Below are positions 27,647 to 36,692 of a DNA stretch of 64,000 nt, one piece after another. Location: the NCBI RefSeq assembly GCF_003330725.1, contig NZ_CP030840.1:62001-126000 (forward strand), written 5' to 3'. The stretch comes from Acidisarcina polymorpha (GTDB lineage Bacteria > Acidobacteriota > Terriglobia > Terriglobales > Acidobacteriaceae). The translations under genes and the position numbers were made by a program. The notes under the pieces are model-generated. The model searched no databases. It was not told the origin of the DNA and saw only the letters and a program-made list of their open reading frames with translations. Position 1 is the stretch's first letter, and every line of letters begins with the position of its first letter.

Positions 27647-28777
27647 ATGAAATATCTTGAAGAGTTCCGCGATGCCAAAGGGGTCCAGGGCCTCCTGGCC
27701 GAAATTCGCCGCCTCGTCACTCGTCCTTGGAACCTGATGGAAGTCTGCGGCGGCCAAACCCACTCGATCATTCGCAATGGAATCGATCAGCTCCTCCCGC
27801 AGGAAATTCGTCTCATTCACGGGCCGGGATGCCCGGTCTGCGTGACTCCCCTGGTCGCCATCGACAAGGCCCTCGCCATTGCCTCGCTGCCGAACGTCAC
27901 CTTCTGCTCGTTCGGCGATATGCTGCGTGTGCCCGGCAGCGATAAAGATCTCTTCCGGGTTAAAAGCGAAGGCGGCGACATCCGCATTGTTTACTCTCCG
28001 CTCGACGCCCTCAAAATCGCCCAAGAGAACCCCGAACGCCAGGTCGTCTTCTTCGCCATCGGCTTTGAGACCACCGCTCCCGCGAACGCCATGGCGGTCG
28101 ACCTGGCAAAGAAACGCGGCATCAAGAACTTCTCCGTGCTTGTCTCGCATGTCCTCGTGCCGCCGGCGATTGCGGCCATCATGTCCTCACCCGTGAACCG
28201 CGTCCAGGCCTTCCTTGCCGCCGGACACGTCTGCAGCGTGATGGGCTTCTGGGAATATCCGCCCCTGGCCGAGCGCTTCCATGTCCCCATCGTGATCACC
28301 GGCTTCGAACCACTGGACGTCCTCGCCGGCATTCTGGCCGCCGTTCGCCAACTCGAAAATGGCGAAGCCCGAGTCGAAAACGCCTACAGCCGGGTCGTCA
28401 ATTTTGAGGGCAACCTGCCCGCCCAGGCACTTCTGAAACAGGTCTTCACCATCGAAGATCGCGCCTGGCGCGGCATCGGCAATATTCCGCAAAGCGGCTG
28501 GAAACTCAGTCCCGCCTACCGCGAATACGACGCCGAAACCCGCTTCTCCGTCGGCGAAATCCACACCGTCGAATCCCCGCTTTGCCATAGCGGAGAGGTC
28601 CTTCAGGGAGTCATCCAGCCCACCGAATGCCCCGCATTCGGTCGCCAGTGCACCCCTAGAACGCCACTCGGCGCAACCATGGTCTCGAGCGAAGGCGCCT
28701 GCGCCGCTTATTACAACTACGGCCGTTTCGCGCCCGTAAGCATCACCACTGCGGAAGAGCCGGCATGTGCCACCTAG
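27647..28777 (+). CDS. hypD: Hydrogenase maturation protein HypD
   Basis: 376 residues. HypD builds Fe(CN)2CO with HypC and HypE. It keeps the motifs [35 protein letters not shown] and the [4Fe-4S] cysteines in the C-terminal stretch [13 protein letters not shown]...[10 protein letters not shown]. Strong ribosome binding site (GGAGGAGGG) before ATG 27647. hypE starts about 23 bases after its stop. Confidence 0.97.
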   Translation: MKYLEEFRDAKGVQGLLAEIRRLVTRPWNLMEVCGGQTHSIIRNGIDQLLPQEIRLIHGPGCPVCVTPLVAIDKALAIASLPNVTFCSFGDMLRVPGSDKDLFRVKSEGGDIRIVYSPLDALKIAQENPERQVVFFAIGFETTAPANAMAVDLAKKRGIKNFSVLVSHVLVPPAIAAIMSSPVNRVQAFLAAGHVCSVMGFWEYPPLAERFHVPIVITGFEPLDVLAGILAAVRQLENGEARVENAYSRVVNFEGNLPAQALLKQVFTIEDRAWRGIGNIPQSGWKLSPAYREYDAETRFSVGEIHTVESPLCHSGEVLQGVIQPTECPAFGRQCTPRTPLGATMVSSEGACAAYYNYGRFAPVSITTAEEPACAT

Positions 28778-28799
28778 CAATCCTCGCGAAGGGCCTCGC

Positions 28800-29861
28800 A
28801 TGTCCACGGTAGAGATCGACCTCGAAAACTGGAGCTGTCCTCTGCCGCTGCGTGACTACCCGCGCGTGGTCCTCGGCCATGGCGGGGGCGGCCAGCTCTC
28901 GGCCGAACTCATCGAGAACATCTTCCTTCCCGCATTCCGCAATGCAGAACTCCTCACCCTCGCCGATTCGACCGTCCTCAACGTTCCGCCCGGACGCCTC
29001 GCCTTCTCGACCGATTCTTATGTCGTCAATCCCCTCTTCTTTCCCGGCGGCAGCATCGGCGAACTTGCCGTCCACGGCACCGTGAACGATCTCGCCATGA
29101 GCGGAGCGCGGCCGCTCTATCTCAGCGCCGCCTTCATCCTCGAAGAGGGCCTCGAGATCAAACTCCTCGCCGCCATCGTCGAGCGCATGGCCCGCGCCGC
29201 CCGCGAAGCCAACGTCCACATCGTCACCGGCGATACCAAAGTGGTTGAAAAGGGAAAAGCCGACGGCTGCTTCATCACCACTGCCGGTATCGGCATCCTG
29301 CCCGAAGGCCCGTTTCCAGCGCCATTCCGGGCGCAGCCAGGCGACATCGTCCTCGTTAGCGGAACTCTCGGCGATCATGGCATGACCATCATGAGCGTCC
29401 GCGAAGGTCTCGACTTCCAAACCACCCTCGAGACTGACTCCGCTCCGCTGTACGATCTCGTCGCCGCCATGATGCGCGTCTCTACGGAGATCCACGTGCT
29501 CCGCGACCCAACCCGCGGCGGGGCAGCCTCTTCGCTCAACGAAATTGCCGCAGCCTCCAAAGTGGGTATCCAGCTCGAAGAGACCGCCGTCCCCGTCAGG
29601 CCGCAAGTATCCGCCGCCTGCGAACTACTCGGCATGGATCCGATCTACGTTGCTAACGAGGGCAAGCTGATCGCCATCGTCGCTCCTCAAGATGCCGCAG
29701 CCGTCCTCGCCGTCATGAAGGCCCATCCCCTCGGTAAAAACTCCGCGAAGATCGGCCAAATCACCAGCCAGCATCCCGGCATGGTCGTCGCCAAGACTTC
29801 CATCGGAGCCACCCGCATCCTACCCATGCAGATCGGAGAACAACTACCCCGTATCTGCTGA
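28800..29861 (+). CDS. hypE: Hydrogenase maturation protein HypE
   Basis: 353 residues. HypE converts a carbamoyl group, delivered by HypF, on its C-terminal Cys into a thiocyanate. The last residues are LPRIC, keeping that Cys. PurM-like ATP-binding motifs (GHGGGGQLSAELIENIF, FSTDSYVVNP, GTVNDLAMSGA, VTGDTKVVEKG) are all present. Start: ATG 28800 with AAGGG six bases upstream; GTG 28767, overlapping hypD, is possible. HypF is not in the window. Confidence 0.95.
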   Translation: MSTVEIDLENWSCPLPLRDYPRVVLGHGGGGQLSAELIENIFLPAFRNAELLTLADSTVLNVPPGRLAFSTDSYVVNPLFFPGGSIGELAVHGTVNDLAMSGARPLYLSAAFILEEGLEIKLLAAIVERMARAAREANVHIVTGDTKVVEKGKADGCFITTAGIGILPEGPFPAPFRAQPGDIVLVSGTLGDHGMTIMSVREGLDFQTTLETDSAPLYDLVAAMMRVSTEIHVLRDPTRGGAASSLNEIAAASKVGIQLEETAVPVRPQVSAACELLGMDPIYVANEGKLIAIVAPQDAAAVLAVMKAHPLGKNSAKIGQITSQHPGMVVAKTSIGATRILPMQIGEQLPRIC

Positions 29862-30059
29862 ATTACCTCGAGTCAAGCCGAAGAAATAGGCACAGGTAGG
29901 TTGAACATTCCGGGCTTCAGAGGATCCAGGCTTTCGAATGGCCACGCTTTACAGGGATGGTTTTAGCCGTGACATAGGGGGTTGGAACAAGGGCAGCTTT
30001 TTCGGCCCTCAAAGATCGCGAATACCAAACACCTCGAACTTCGATACTCTGGACATGGA

Positions 30060-30812
30060 ATGACTTCACTTGCATTAATCGCCCTGGTCGGCTTTGTTCT
30101 CGGAATGCGCCACGCCACGGATCCCGATCACGTGATCGCGGTGACCACCATCGTCAGCAAACAGCGCCACATCGGCAAAGCCGGGCTCATCGGCGCTATG
30201 TGGGGCTTTGGCCACACGCTCACCATCCTGATCGTCGGCGTCGCCATCATCCTCTTCAAGATCGTCATTCCCACGCGCCTCGGCCTCAGCATGGAACTCG
30301 CCGTCGGACTCATGCTGATCCTGCTTGGCATCCTCAACCTCACCGGAGTGCTGCAGCGCCTCACCAACCGCTTCGCCCACAACCATCCGCACACGGGACC
30401 AGCCTACGACACCGAAAGCCTGCCGAATGAAGCTCCGGCACTCGAGTCCTCCGCGCCGGGCAAGCACTCGATTGGCCTCTGGAACCTCGCCCGCCCGCTC
30501 GCCATCGGCATCGTCCATGGACTTGCCGGCTCGGCTGCCGTCGCCCTGCTGGTCATGACCACCATCAAGGACCCCCGCTGGGAGATCGTCTATCTGCTCA
30601 TCTTCGGCCTCGGCACCGTAGCCGGCATGATGCTCATCACCGGACTCATCGCCGTCCCCTTCGCCTACACCTCCCGCCGCTACTCCGCCTGGAACCACCG
30701 CATGGTCTACGCCTCAGGACTGCTCAGCCTCTGCTTCGGCCTCTTCGTCTCCTACCAGACCGGCATCGTCGGCGGCCTCTTCACCAGCCATCCCCACTGG
30801 ACGCCGCACTAA
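30060..30812 (+). CDS. NiCoT/UreH-like nickel or cobalt transporter
   Basis: 250 residues, six or seven membrane segments. The signature RHATDPDHVIAV near residue 16 matches the HxxxxDH motif I of nickel/cobalt permeases, and a His-rich loop (NRFAHNHPHTGP) lies between helices 3 and 4. Position 200 bases after hypE argues for nickel supply to hydrogenase maturation, though cobalt cannot be excluded. I place the start at ATG 30060, where the hydrophobic protein begins; no good ribosome binding site is visible, and an ATG at 29982 adds 26 polar residues. Confidence 0.8.
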   Translation: MTSLALIALVGFVLGMRHATDPDHVIAVTTIVSKQRHIGKAGLIGAMWGFGHTLTILIVGVAIILFKIVIPTRLGLSMELAVGLMLILLGILNLTGVLQRLTNRFAHNHPHTGPAYDTESLPNEAPALESSAPGKHSIGLWNLARPLAIGIVHGLAGSAAVALLVMTTIKDPRWEIVYLLIFGLGTVAGMMLITGLIAVPFAYTSRRYSAWNHRMVYASGLLSLCFGLFVSYQTGIVGGLFTSHPHWTPH

Positions 30813-30951
30813 AGCGCGCAGACCGTCCGAAACCAGCCATAGATTAAGGCCGACCAAACCCCGGCGCCTAGGTCTTCGAAGCCGATCTGGGCGAACTGAC
30901 GCAAGGGTTGTCAGCCTTCCCAAGCATTAGCCTCAGCGCCTGTGTCAAACT

Positions 30952-31164
30952 ATGGGAATGAAGAAGCCATCTGCAGCCACTACTTGGCGAGAAGGCGATT
31001 GGTACGTCGCCCAGTGCCTGGATGTTGACATTGCCAGTCAGGGCCGAAGTGAGCAAGAGGCGATAGCCAACCTTAAAGAAGCGCTTGAACTTCACTTTGA
31101 GCAGCCGCAGGCGACTCGTTCTCCTCGAGTGCAGTTCATCGAGGTCGAGGTTGGCGCGGCTTAG
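30952..31164 (+). CDS. Orphan HicB-family antitoxin-like protein
   Basis: 70 residues. The HicB fold is visible in WREGDWYVAQCLDVDIASQGRSEQEA (the degenerate RNase H-like strand and turn), followed by NLKEALELHF. No HicA (short double-stranded-RNA-binding toxin) gene lies on either side: 140 bases upstream to the transporter gene and 50 bases downstream to the convergent acyl-CoA dehydrogenase gene. It is therefore an orphan, or a HicB-like protein with another role. Confidence 0.75.
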   Translation: MGMKKPSAATTWREGDWYVAQCLDVDIASQGRSEQEAIANLKEALELHFEQPQATRSPRVQFIEVEVGAA

Positions 31165-31193
31165 CCCGCTTTCTTACCGTGAAGTAAAGCGGG
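31165..31193 (+). terminator. Weak hairpin between convergent genes
   Basis: CCCGCTTT (31165-31172) pairs with AAAGCGGG (31186-31193) in the 50-base gap between the hicB-like gene and the convergent acyl-CoA dehydrogenase gene. It could stop transcription from both sides but lacks a T tract on either strand. Confidence 0.4.
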
Positions 31194-31215
31194 GACTAGA
31201 AGCCCTCGGATAGCC

Positions 31216-32400
31216 TCAACCCCGGCTAGGCGCCACCTTCAACAGCTCCCGGGCGATCACCATCCGCTGGATCTCGCTCGTCCCTTCGCCAATCGTGCAC
31301 AGCTTCACGTCCCGGTAAAACTTCTCTACCGGATAATCCTTGATAAATCCATAACCGCCATGAAGCTGCACCGCCTCATCGCAAATCTTCACCGCCACCT
31401 CGCTCGCCTTCAGCTTCGCCATTGCGGATTCCAAGGTCGTCTTCAACCCCGCATCCTTCATCACCGCGGCGCGATGGGTCAGCAGCCGGGCCGCGTCGAG
31501 TTCTGTCGCCATATCCGCAAGCTTCCACTGAATCCCCTGAAACTCGGCGATCGCCTTCCCGAATTGCCGCCGTTCCTTCACATACTTCAGCGAAGCCTCC
31601 AAAGCTCCCTTCGCCATCCCCAGCGACAACGCCGCGATCGAGATTCGGCCACCATCCAAAATCCGCATGGAGTCGACAAACCCCGCGCCCTCCGCGCCGA
31701 GCAGATTCTCCGCGGGAATTTCACAGTCCTCAAAGATCAGTTCCGAGGTATCGCTTGCCCGCAGGCCCAGCTTGTTCTCCTTCTTCCCTGCCCGAAATCC
31801 CGGAGTTCCCTTCTCGACTGCAAACGCCGACAACCCATGCACACCTTTGTCCCGGTCCGTCACTGCAATCACTACCGCGACATCCGCATAATGCCCATTG
31901 GTAATGAAGGTCTTATTCCCATTCAGGACCCAACCCTTGTCCGATCGGACCGCCGTGGTCCGAGCTCCCGCCGCATCGGAACCCGATCCTGGTTCGGTCA
32001 ACCCCCACGCGCCCAGCCACTCGCCCGATGCCAGCCGGGGAACCCATCGCCGCCGCTGCTCCTCCTTTCCGGCCACAAAAATATGGTTCGTTGCCAGCGA
32101 ATTATGCGCCGCCACGATGATCCCGATCGACCCATCGACGGCCGAAAGTTCCTCGATCGCCAGCACATAATCGACATAACCTAGTCCCGAGCCGCCATAC
32201 TCCACGGGGAAAATCACCCCCAGCAATCCCATCCGGCCTAACGCCTTCACCACATCCGCCGGGAACTCGCTCGCCTCATCCCACCGAGACACATTGGGAG
32301 CCACCTCGCGCAGCGCGAACTCGCGTATCTCCTTACGGAGTTGTTCCTGCTCCTCGGTCAAAGCAAAAGGATTCACCACCGCTACCGCCAAATCCGCCAT
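31216..32400 (-). CDS. Acyl-CoA dehydrogenase
   Basis: 394 residues; FAD enzyme that introduces the alpha-beta double bond in fatty acid or amino acid degradation. Typical segments: [12 protein letters not shown] (FAD-binding), [21 protein letters not shown], and [18 protein letters not shown] followed by [16 protein letters not shown], whose Glu is the catalytic base position of short-chain dehydrogenases. Chain-length specificity cannot be read from the sequence. Single gene with no operon partner: convergent with hicB-like and divergent from the DUF2959 gene. Confidence 0.95.
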   Translation of the reverse strand: MADLAVAVVNPFALTEEQEQLRKEIREFALREVAPNVSRWDEASEFPADVVKALGRMGLLGVIFPVEYGGSGLGYVDYVLAIEELSAVDGSIGIIVAAHNSLATNHIFVAGKEEQRRRWVPRLASGEWLGAWGLTEPGSGSDAAGARTTAVRSDKGWVLNGNKTFITNGHYADVAVVIAVTDRDKGVHGLSAFAVEKGTPGFRAGKKENKLGLRASDTSELIFEDCEIPAENLLGAEGAGFVDSMRILDGGRISIAALSLGMAKGALEASLKYVKERRQFGKAIAEFQGIQWKLADMATELDAARLLTHRAAVMKDAGLKTTLESAMAKLKASEVAVKICDEAVQLHGGYGFIKDYPVEKFYRDVKLCTIGEGTSEIQRMVIARELLKVAPSRG

Positions 32401-32569
32401 CGCTACGCCTCATCGTCTCTCTAAGCAGTCAGGCTAGCACCGCCATTAGGCCATTGTCGCGGGTGTCCCGCCTGATCAGAATCGGATCGCTACGCGCAAA
32501 GCGAACCATAGTTCTTCCTGAACCCGCACCAAGCATCCCATTACAATCAACTCGAGGCCCATCCCGCGA

Positions 32570-33229
32570 ATGCCCCACCGAACCGCCGCCCTCCTGCTGC
32601 TCCTTGCCCTCTCCCTCACCGGCTGCACCTCGATCTTCTACAAGGCAATGAGCACCCTCGGCAAAGAGAAGCGCGACATCCTCGTCTCCCGCGTCAAAGA
32701 CGCCAAGAAGGACCAGGAAGAGACCAAAGAAAAGCTCAAGACCACCATGGAGAACTTCCAGGCCATCACCGGCTTCCAGGGCGGTTCGCTCGAAAAATCT
32801 TACAAGCGCCTCAATTCCAGCTATGAAGACGCCGCTGGCCAAGCCTCCAAGCTCCACGACAAGATCCAATCGATCGACCAGGTCAGCCAGGATCTCTTCA
32901 AGGAGTGGCAAGGCGAGATCAACGGCATGAAGAACGCGAAACTCAAAGCCCAGAGCGCAACCCTGCTCCGCAACGCGAAGACTCGCCAGGCTGCCTACAT
33001 GCGGGCCATGCATAAGACCGAAGACAAGATCGACCCCGTCCTTTCGGCCTTCCACGACCAGGTCCTCTTCCTCAAGCACAACCTGAACGCCCGGGCCATT
33101 GGCTCGCTCAAAGACACTACCGCAAACATCCAGACCAATGTCGCCGATCTCATCCAAAGCATCGACGACTCGAGCGCTGAAGCGGACAACCTCATCAACA
33201 CGCTCAGTCAGTCTGACAATCCGAAGTAG
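32570..33229 (+). CDS. DUF2959 lipoprotein
   Basis: 219 residues. Lipoprotein signal peptide with lipobox LTGC at residue 18, then a mature part that is almost all helical (KEKRDILVSRVKDAKKDQEE and similar), predicted to form a helical bundle or coiled coil. The pattern matches DUF2959. Function unknown; a surface or periplasmic scaffolding protein is plausible. It has no Asp at +2, so it is probably sorted to the outer membrane (inference). The SGNH hydrolase gene follows in the same direction after 95 bases. Confidence 0.8.
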   Translation: MPHRTAALLLLLALSLTGCTSIFYKAMSTLGKEKRDILVSRVKDAKKDQEETKEKLKTTMENFQAITGFQGGSLEKSYKRLNSSYEDAAGQASKLHDKIQSIDQVSQDLFKEWQGEINGMKNAKLKAQSATLLRNAKTRQAAYMRAMHKTEDKIDPVLSAFHDQVLFLKHNLNARAIGSLKDTTANIQTNVADLIQSIDDSSAEADNLINTLSQSDNPK

Positions 33230-33324
33230 GCTCGATCGAGACGACAGCGTCGCTTCGAGAGGACGAACCGATTTCTCGCGAAATCCCACCCACCCTCAGG
33301 CCGCGAATCAATTAGCATTACCCC

Positions 33325-34083
33325 GTGAAAACAAACCCCGTGAAGTACCTGACTCTGCTCCTTACTCTTGCTTTCGCGGCCCGACTGACCGCCCAGACCA
33401 CTCAACCGAAGCCGCCGCCACCCGTCTCCCAACAAGTTGCCCATATGGAAGACCAACTCGCCGACTGGCCGCAGCTCAAGCGCTACCAGGCCGACAACGC
33501 CGCCCTGCCCCCACCGGCGCCCGGCCAGCCTCGAGTCGTTTTTTACGGAGACTCCATCACCGACGGCTGGGGCCGCCAGCCCAACACCGGTGAATTCTTC
33601 CCCGGCAAGCCCTATGTGAACCGCGGCATCAGCGGCCAGACCACTCCGCAAATGCTTGTCCGCTTCCAGCAGGACGTCGTCCATCTTCACCCCGCCGCCG
33701 TTCTCATCCTCGCCGGCACCAACGACATCGCCGGCAACACCGGTCCCTCCACCCCGCAGATGACCGAAGACAACTTCACTTCGATGGCCGAAATCGCCCG
33801 CCAGAACGGCATCAAGGTGATCCTCGCCTCGATAACTCCCGCCTATAGCTACCCCTGGAAACCCGGAGTCGACCCCGTCCCAACCATCAAAGAAATCAAT
33901 AGCTGGCTGAAGGACTATTGCGCTAAAGAGGGATTTACTTACGTCAACTATTACTCCGCCATGGCCGACGAGAAAGGAGCCATGAAACCCGGCCTCGCCA
34001 AAGACGGAGTCCACCCCACCGCCGAAGGCTATGCCGTAATGGGGCCGCTGGCGGAAGCGGCGATTGCGAAGGCTTTGCAATAG
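33325..34083 (+). CDS. Secreted SGNH/GDSL hydrolase
   Basis: 252 residues. Exported by an N-terminal signal (ending near RLTAQTT). SGNH blocks are complete: I, VVFYGDSITDGWG with the catalytic Ser; II, NRGISGQTT; III, LILAGTNDIAG; V, KDGVHPTAEG with Asp and His. These enzymes deacetylate or hydrolyse esters of carbohydrates or lipids. The start is GTG 33325 (GTG 33340 is an in-frame alternative five codons later). A carbohydrate esterase is the likeliest role, not shown. Confidence 0.9.
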   Translation: MKTNPVKYLTLLLTLAFAARLTAQTTQPKPPPPVSQQVAHMEDQLADWPQLKRYQADNAALPPPAPGQPRVVFYGDSITDGWGRQPNTGEFFPGKPYVNRGISGQTTPQMLVRFQQDVVHLHPAAVLILAGTNDIAGNTGPSTPQMTEDNFTSMAEIARQNGIKVILASITPAYSYPWKPGVDPVPTIKEINSWLKDYCAKEGFTYVNYYSAMADEKGAMKPGLAKDGVHPTAEGYAVMGPLAEAAIAKALQ

Positions 34084-34176
34084 CAGAGATTGCCATCGGT
34101 TACTTGTTTGCCACTTGTGCCGATTTCAGATGTATATATCTTAGTTCTGGCATGCGAACGAACACGGGGAGGAAGA

Positions 34177-34419
34177 GTGGCGACGAGCGTCAAGTACGAA
34201 TTACCAATAGGAAATATTGAAAAGATTGGTCTTCGGATCACGAGAAGGACAGGCTCGAAGAAGCATGGCGAGCTTGGCATATGGCAAAACGAAATAGGAT
34301 TCAAACCGTCCGACCACGAATCGTTTTAATTGGTCTCATGGGAAGAACTAACCATATGGATCAAGGAAAACGGAAAGAAAGGAAAGAAGACCGCAGCCGC
34401 AGTCAAGCACCAAGTTTAG
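34177..34419 (+). pseudogene. Small hypothetical gene interrupted by an in-frame TAA
   Basis: An 80-codon reading from GTG 34177 (GGGGAGG ribosome binding site just upstream) to TAG 34417-34419 is broken at codon 51 by TAA (34327-34329). Before it lies VKYELPIGNIEKIGLRITRR...SIGF-like sequence (NEIGFKPSDHESF), and after it in the same frame LVSWEELTIWIKENGKK and a Lys/Ala-rich tail, similar to small cytosolic proteins I associate with the PIGN(V/I)EK motif. A single C-to-T change (CAA to TAA) would explain the break. Function unknown. It faces the frameshifted HEPN gene. Confidence 0.55.
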
Positions 34420-34479
34420 GGACAATGCCCGTTTGATATTTAGGATTGGAAACATCGGGATGTTTTGCACAAACGGACG

Positions 34480-35077
34480 TCACTCCATCAGGCGGAACCA
34501 ATCCCTAACGGTCAACTGAAGCCTAAGCTGCTCGTCCTCTGCTAGCGGACTACAGTGTGCGATCGGATTTCGGAGTGCGTTGAGATTTGCCATAACCTTT
34601 TCGACCGCTTTCTTGCTGTTGAATATCCCGCCGAAGATGTCCCAGTTCGAGTTGATGACTACCGACAGTTCTCCGAAAGTCGTGTAGTCGAGTTCGTCTG
34701 AAGACCTGCGCGATACTCCGGGCGTCTAATTCCTTCTGAACCCTCGATGCAACTTCTGCCTGAATCGCATTAGGAACGCGTTTCGATGACCACCACGCCG
34801 GGCTGTTCTCGGAGGCTTCAATAGTCTCAGAAACTAACGCGCGAATCGATTTCTCAAGAGAATAAAAGACCTCATAGTGCTTGGCCATTTCGGCCGCTTC
34901 AGACCTGACGGCCAGATCGAACTGAGGGTAATAAACGTCCTCGACGATCTTGGCCGAGACTGGCACGTGACCCAGATCGATGCCATGCAAAGTGCCGATC
35001 TTAGAGAGTTCTTCGACGAGCATCTGATTGGTCATGCCGAACGCTTTAACTTGCTTAAGAGCCTGACTAGTCTTCAT
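34480..35077 (-). pseudogene. Swt1-type HEPN domain protein, frameshifted
   Basis: The first ~120 codons from ATG 35077 read in one frame (MKTSQALKQVKAF, then AKHYEVFYSLEKSIRALV and AWWSSKRVPNAIQ). After GCC-CGG near 34720 the similarity continues in another frame, giving ELDA-GVSRRSSDELDYTTFGEL, VVINSNWDIFGGIF and NALRNPIAHCSPLAEDE, ending at TGA 34480-34482. RNPIAH is the Rx4H/RNxxxH RNase motif of HEPN domains. One extra C in the CCC run at 34720-34722 accounts for the shift. Read straight through, the uncorrected frame ends at 34550 in unrelated residues. The gene overlaps the DUF5343 gene by 11 bases, so both form one operon. Confidence 0.75.
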
Positions 35078-35711
35078 TTGAAAGCAAATGCTCCTTTAGG
35101 CTTCGGAATATTGCATTGAAAACGGCCTGATCAGTCGAAGCGGGAAGATTCAAATTAATGGTGTAGGCGAGATTAAGGCCAACTCCGCCACCCTCATTGG
35201 TTGCTACGACGGGAAATTTCGAAGCTTCCCCATCGTCAGAAGATGCCTTTTTATGTTGTTCTACAATTTGTAGCGCTGGCTTTGTCTCGAAATCAGCAAG
35301 GCTCTTCAATGTCTTCAACGTCGATAGTGTGAGCTTGGAAACTGGGCTGTTTGCCTCAGCCCCGGTGACCTGAGTGATCAGAGCCATTAAGCCCTTGTCG
35401 TCGAGTTCGTAGAAGTACTCGTTCGCCTTCTCGAGCTCTAGATATCCGATCTTGATGGCTTCGGCGACAGCCGTCTTAGAGGTGGCATCGTTTCGGAAAC
35501 GCTTATAGATTTCAGTTGGCGAACCATCGGATCCAACAAAGCCAATCTTCTTAAGAAATGGTGGGATCGCCGCCCCGGCCCCGCCCTTCATTTGTATCTT
35601 TGTGGAAACAAAATCACCTGTTACGCGGTCTGGCGTGGCAGCGACCTTAATCTTATCGAGAGCAGTCTTGATCGATCCGGGCGAGGCCAAGTACGGAAGA
35701 GAAATCGGCAT
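35067..35711 (-). CDS. DUF5343 domain protein
   Basis: 214 residues. N-terminal PISLPYLASPGSIKTALDKI is the DUF5343 winged-helix-like opening, with IPPFLKKIGFVGSDGSPTEIY following; residues about 150-214 (VATNEGGGVGLNLAYTINLNL) are less conserved. Often encoded next to Swt1-type HEPN genes, as here, where the stop overlaps the next start by 11 bases. I started it at ATG 35711; GTG 35729 and ATG 35720 are upstream alternatives. A DNA- or RNA-binding partner of the HEPN protein is a reasonable guess, as in toxin-antitoxin-like or defence pairs, but not shown. Confidence 0.8.
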   Translation of the reverse strand: MPISLPYLASPGSIKTALDKIKVAATPDRVTGDFVSTKIQMKGGAGAAIPPFLKKIGFVGSDGSPTEIYKRFRNDATSKTAVAEAIKIGYLELEKANEYFYELDDKGLMALITQVTGAEANSPVSKLTLSTLKTLKSLADFETKPALQIVEQHKKASSDDGEASKFPVVATNEGGGVGLNLAYTINLNLPASTDQAVFNAIFRSLKEHLLSNED

Positions 35712-35912
35712 ATCTTTCATCCGGTCCACGGCGCGTCAAAATACACACAATGTCGCGACCGTTTTTAGCTTAACTGGCGAATTCATCATATAGGACGGGT
35801 GGACCATTCAAGCCTTCTGTTGGCTTGAGTGGGGCAAATGTGCAAACGCCCTAGGTCAGTTTTGAGATGTGGGATCTCGGATCAAGCGATAACGTAAGAA
35901 GCTGCCACGCCG

Positions 35913-36284
35913 TCAAAACTTCCACACCTTCCCACTCTTTCGGAAGTGCCTGAGATTCCCGGTCACGAGATAGTCCGCACTAGCCGCAACCGCACATTCC
36001 AGAAAGACGTCATCATCCGCATCAACGCAGGCCTGCAAGCGAACTGTCGGCTTGACCCAATAACCATGATCTCGAACGGCACGGAGCGCACCCGTAACTT
36101 CGCTCTCCGACCGCCGAAGCCGAGGCCGCCGCATCACTTCTTCGTATTCGGCGTAAATCTTGCCGCTGACACAAAGCTGTATATCGCCACCCAGGATTGT
36201 TCGAAGAAAAACCTGCGCCGGAGCCCCGGTCGGACTCAACAGTGCAGAAATCAAAATGTCCGTGTCAAGAACGACCCGAATCAT
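35913..36284 (-). CDS. PIN-domain toxin
   Basis: 123 residues, ribonuclease toxin fold. Acidic residues of the PIN active site are visible: VLDTDILISALL at the start, YAEYEEVM in the middle, and ACVDADDDVFLECA plus YLVTGNLRHF near the end. The start ATG overlaps the upstream antitoxin stop by four bases. Family members cleave tRNA or rRNA; the specific target is unknown. Intact. Confidence 0.9.
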   Translation of the reverse strand: MIRVVLDTDILISALLSPTGAPAQVFLRTILGGDIQLCVSGKIYAEYEEVMRRPRLRRSESEVTGALRAVRDHGYWVKPTVRLQACVDADDDVFLECAVAASADYLVTGNLRHFRKSGKVWKF

Positions 36285-36535
36285 CCGGCGATGAACTGAA
36301 CATCCGAGCGGCGCGCCCTGCGGGCAGCATCAATCTCACCATCGATCTCTTCCATACAAAGCCGATCGACGCCAAGCGCCTCCGCACTCTCCCAGGACTG
36401 GCGCAGCCATTCAGGAGCAGCGTTAGAGCCAACCGCACGAATGCTGATCGCCTCGTCGTCGCCCAGCGAACGCCCCGAAAGCTCCTCAATCACCATCTTC
36501 TGGTCAACCGAAAGCTCTCTAGCTCTGAACGTCAT
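36281..36535 (-). CDS. Antitoxin for the PIN toxin
   Basis: 84 residues from ATG 36535, which has GGAGG five bases upstream; a longer GTG reading (36556) is possible. The sequence has MTFRARELSVDQKMVIEELSG at the start and no motif I recognise with certainty, so it is called from its place directly before, and overlapping, the PIN gene. The overlap (ATGA) indicates coupled expression. Confidence 0.75.
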   Translation of the reverse strand: MTFRARELSVDQKMVIEELSGRSLGDDEAISIRAVGSNAAPEWLRQSWESAEALGVDRLCMEEIDGEIDAARRARRSDVQFIAG

Positions 36536-36692
36536 CGCCACCTCCGGAGTAACCACAAGTTTATTCCCACTATCCCCCGGCTCTCCAACCAGTCCTCAGC
36601 AATAGCCTCTTGAATAACCTCGTCTGCAACCCCCTGGCGCCGCAGTGGATGAAGAATCCGAAGTGGGAGACAGGTGCGCGCAGTAGAAGGCG

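Noticed and set aside
27065-28150. 361-codon minus-strand open frame across hypB-hypC-hypD
   Set aside because: Opposite strand of confidently assigned hyp genes; GC-rich codon bias creates long antisense frames.
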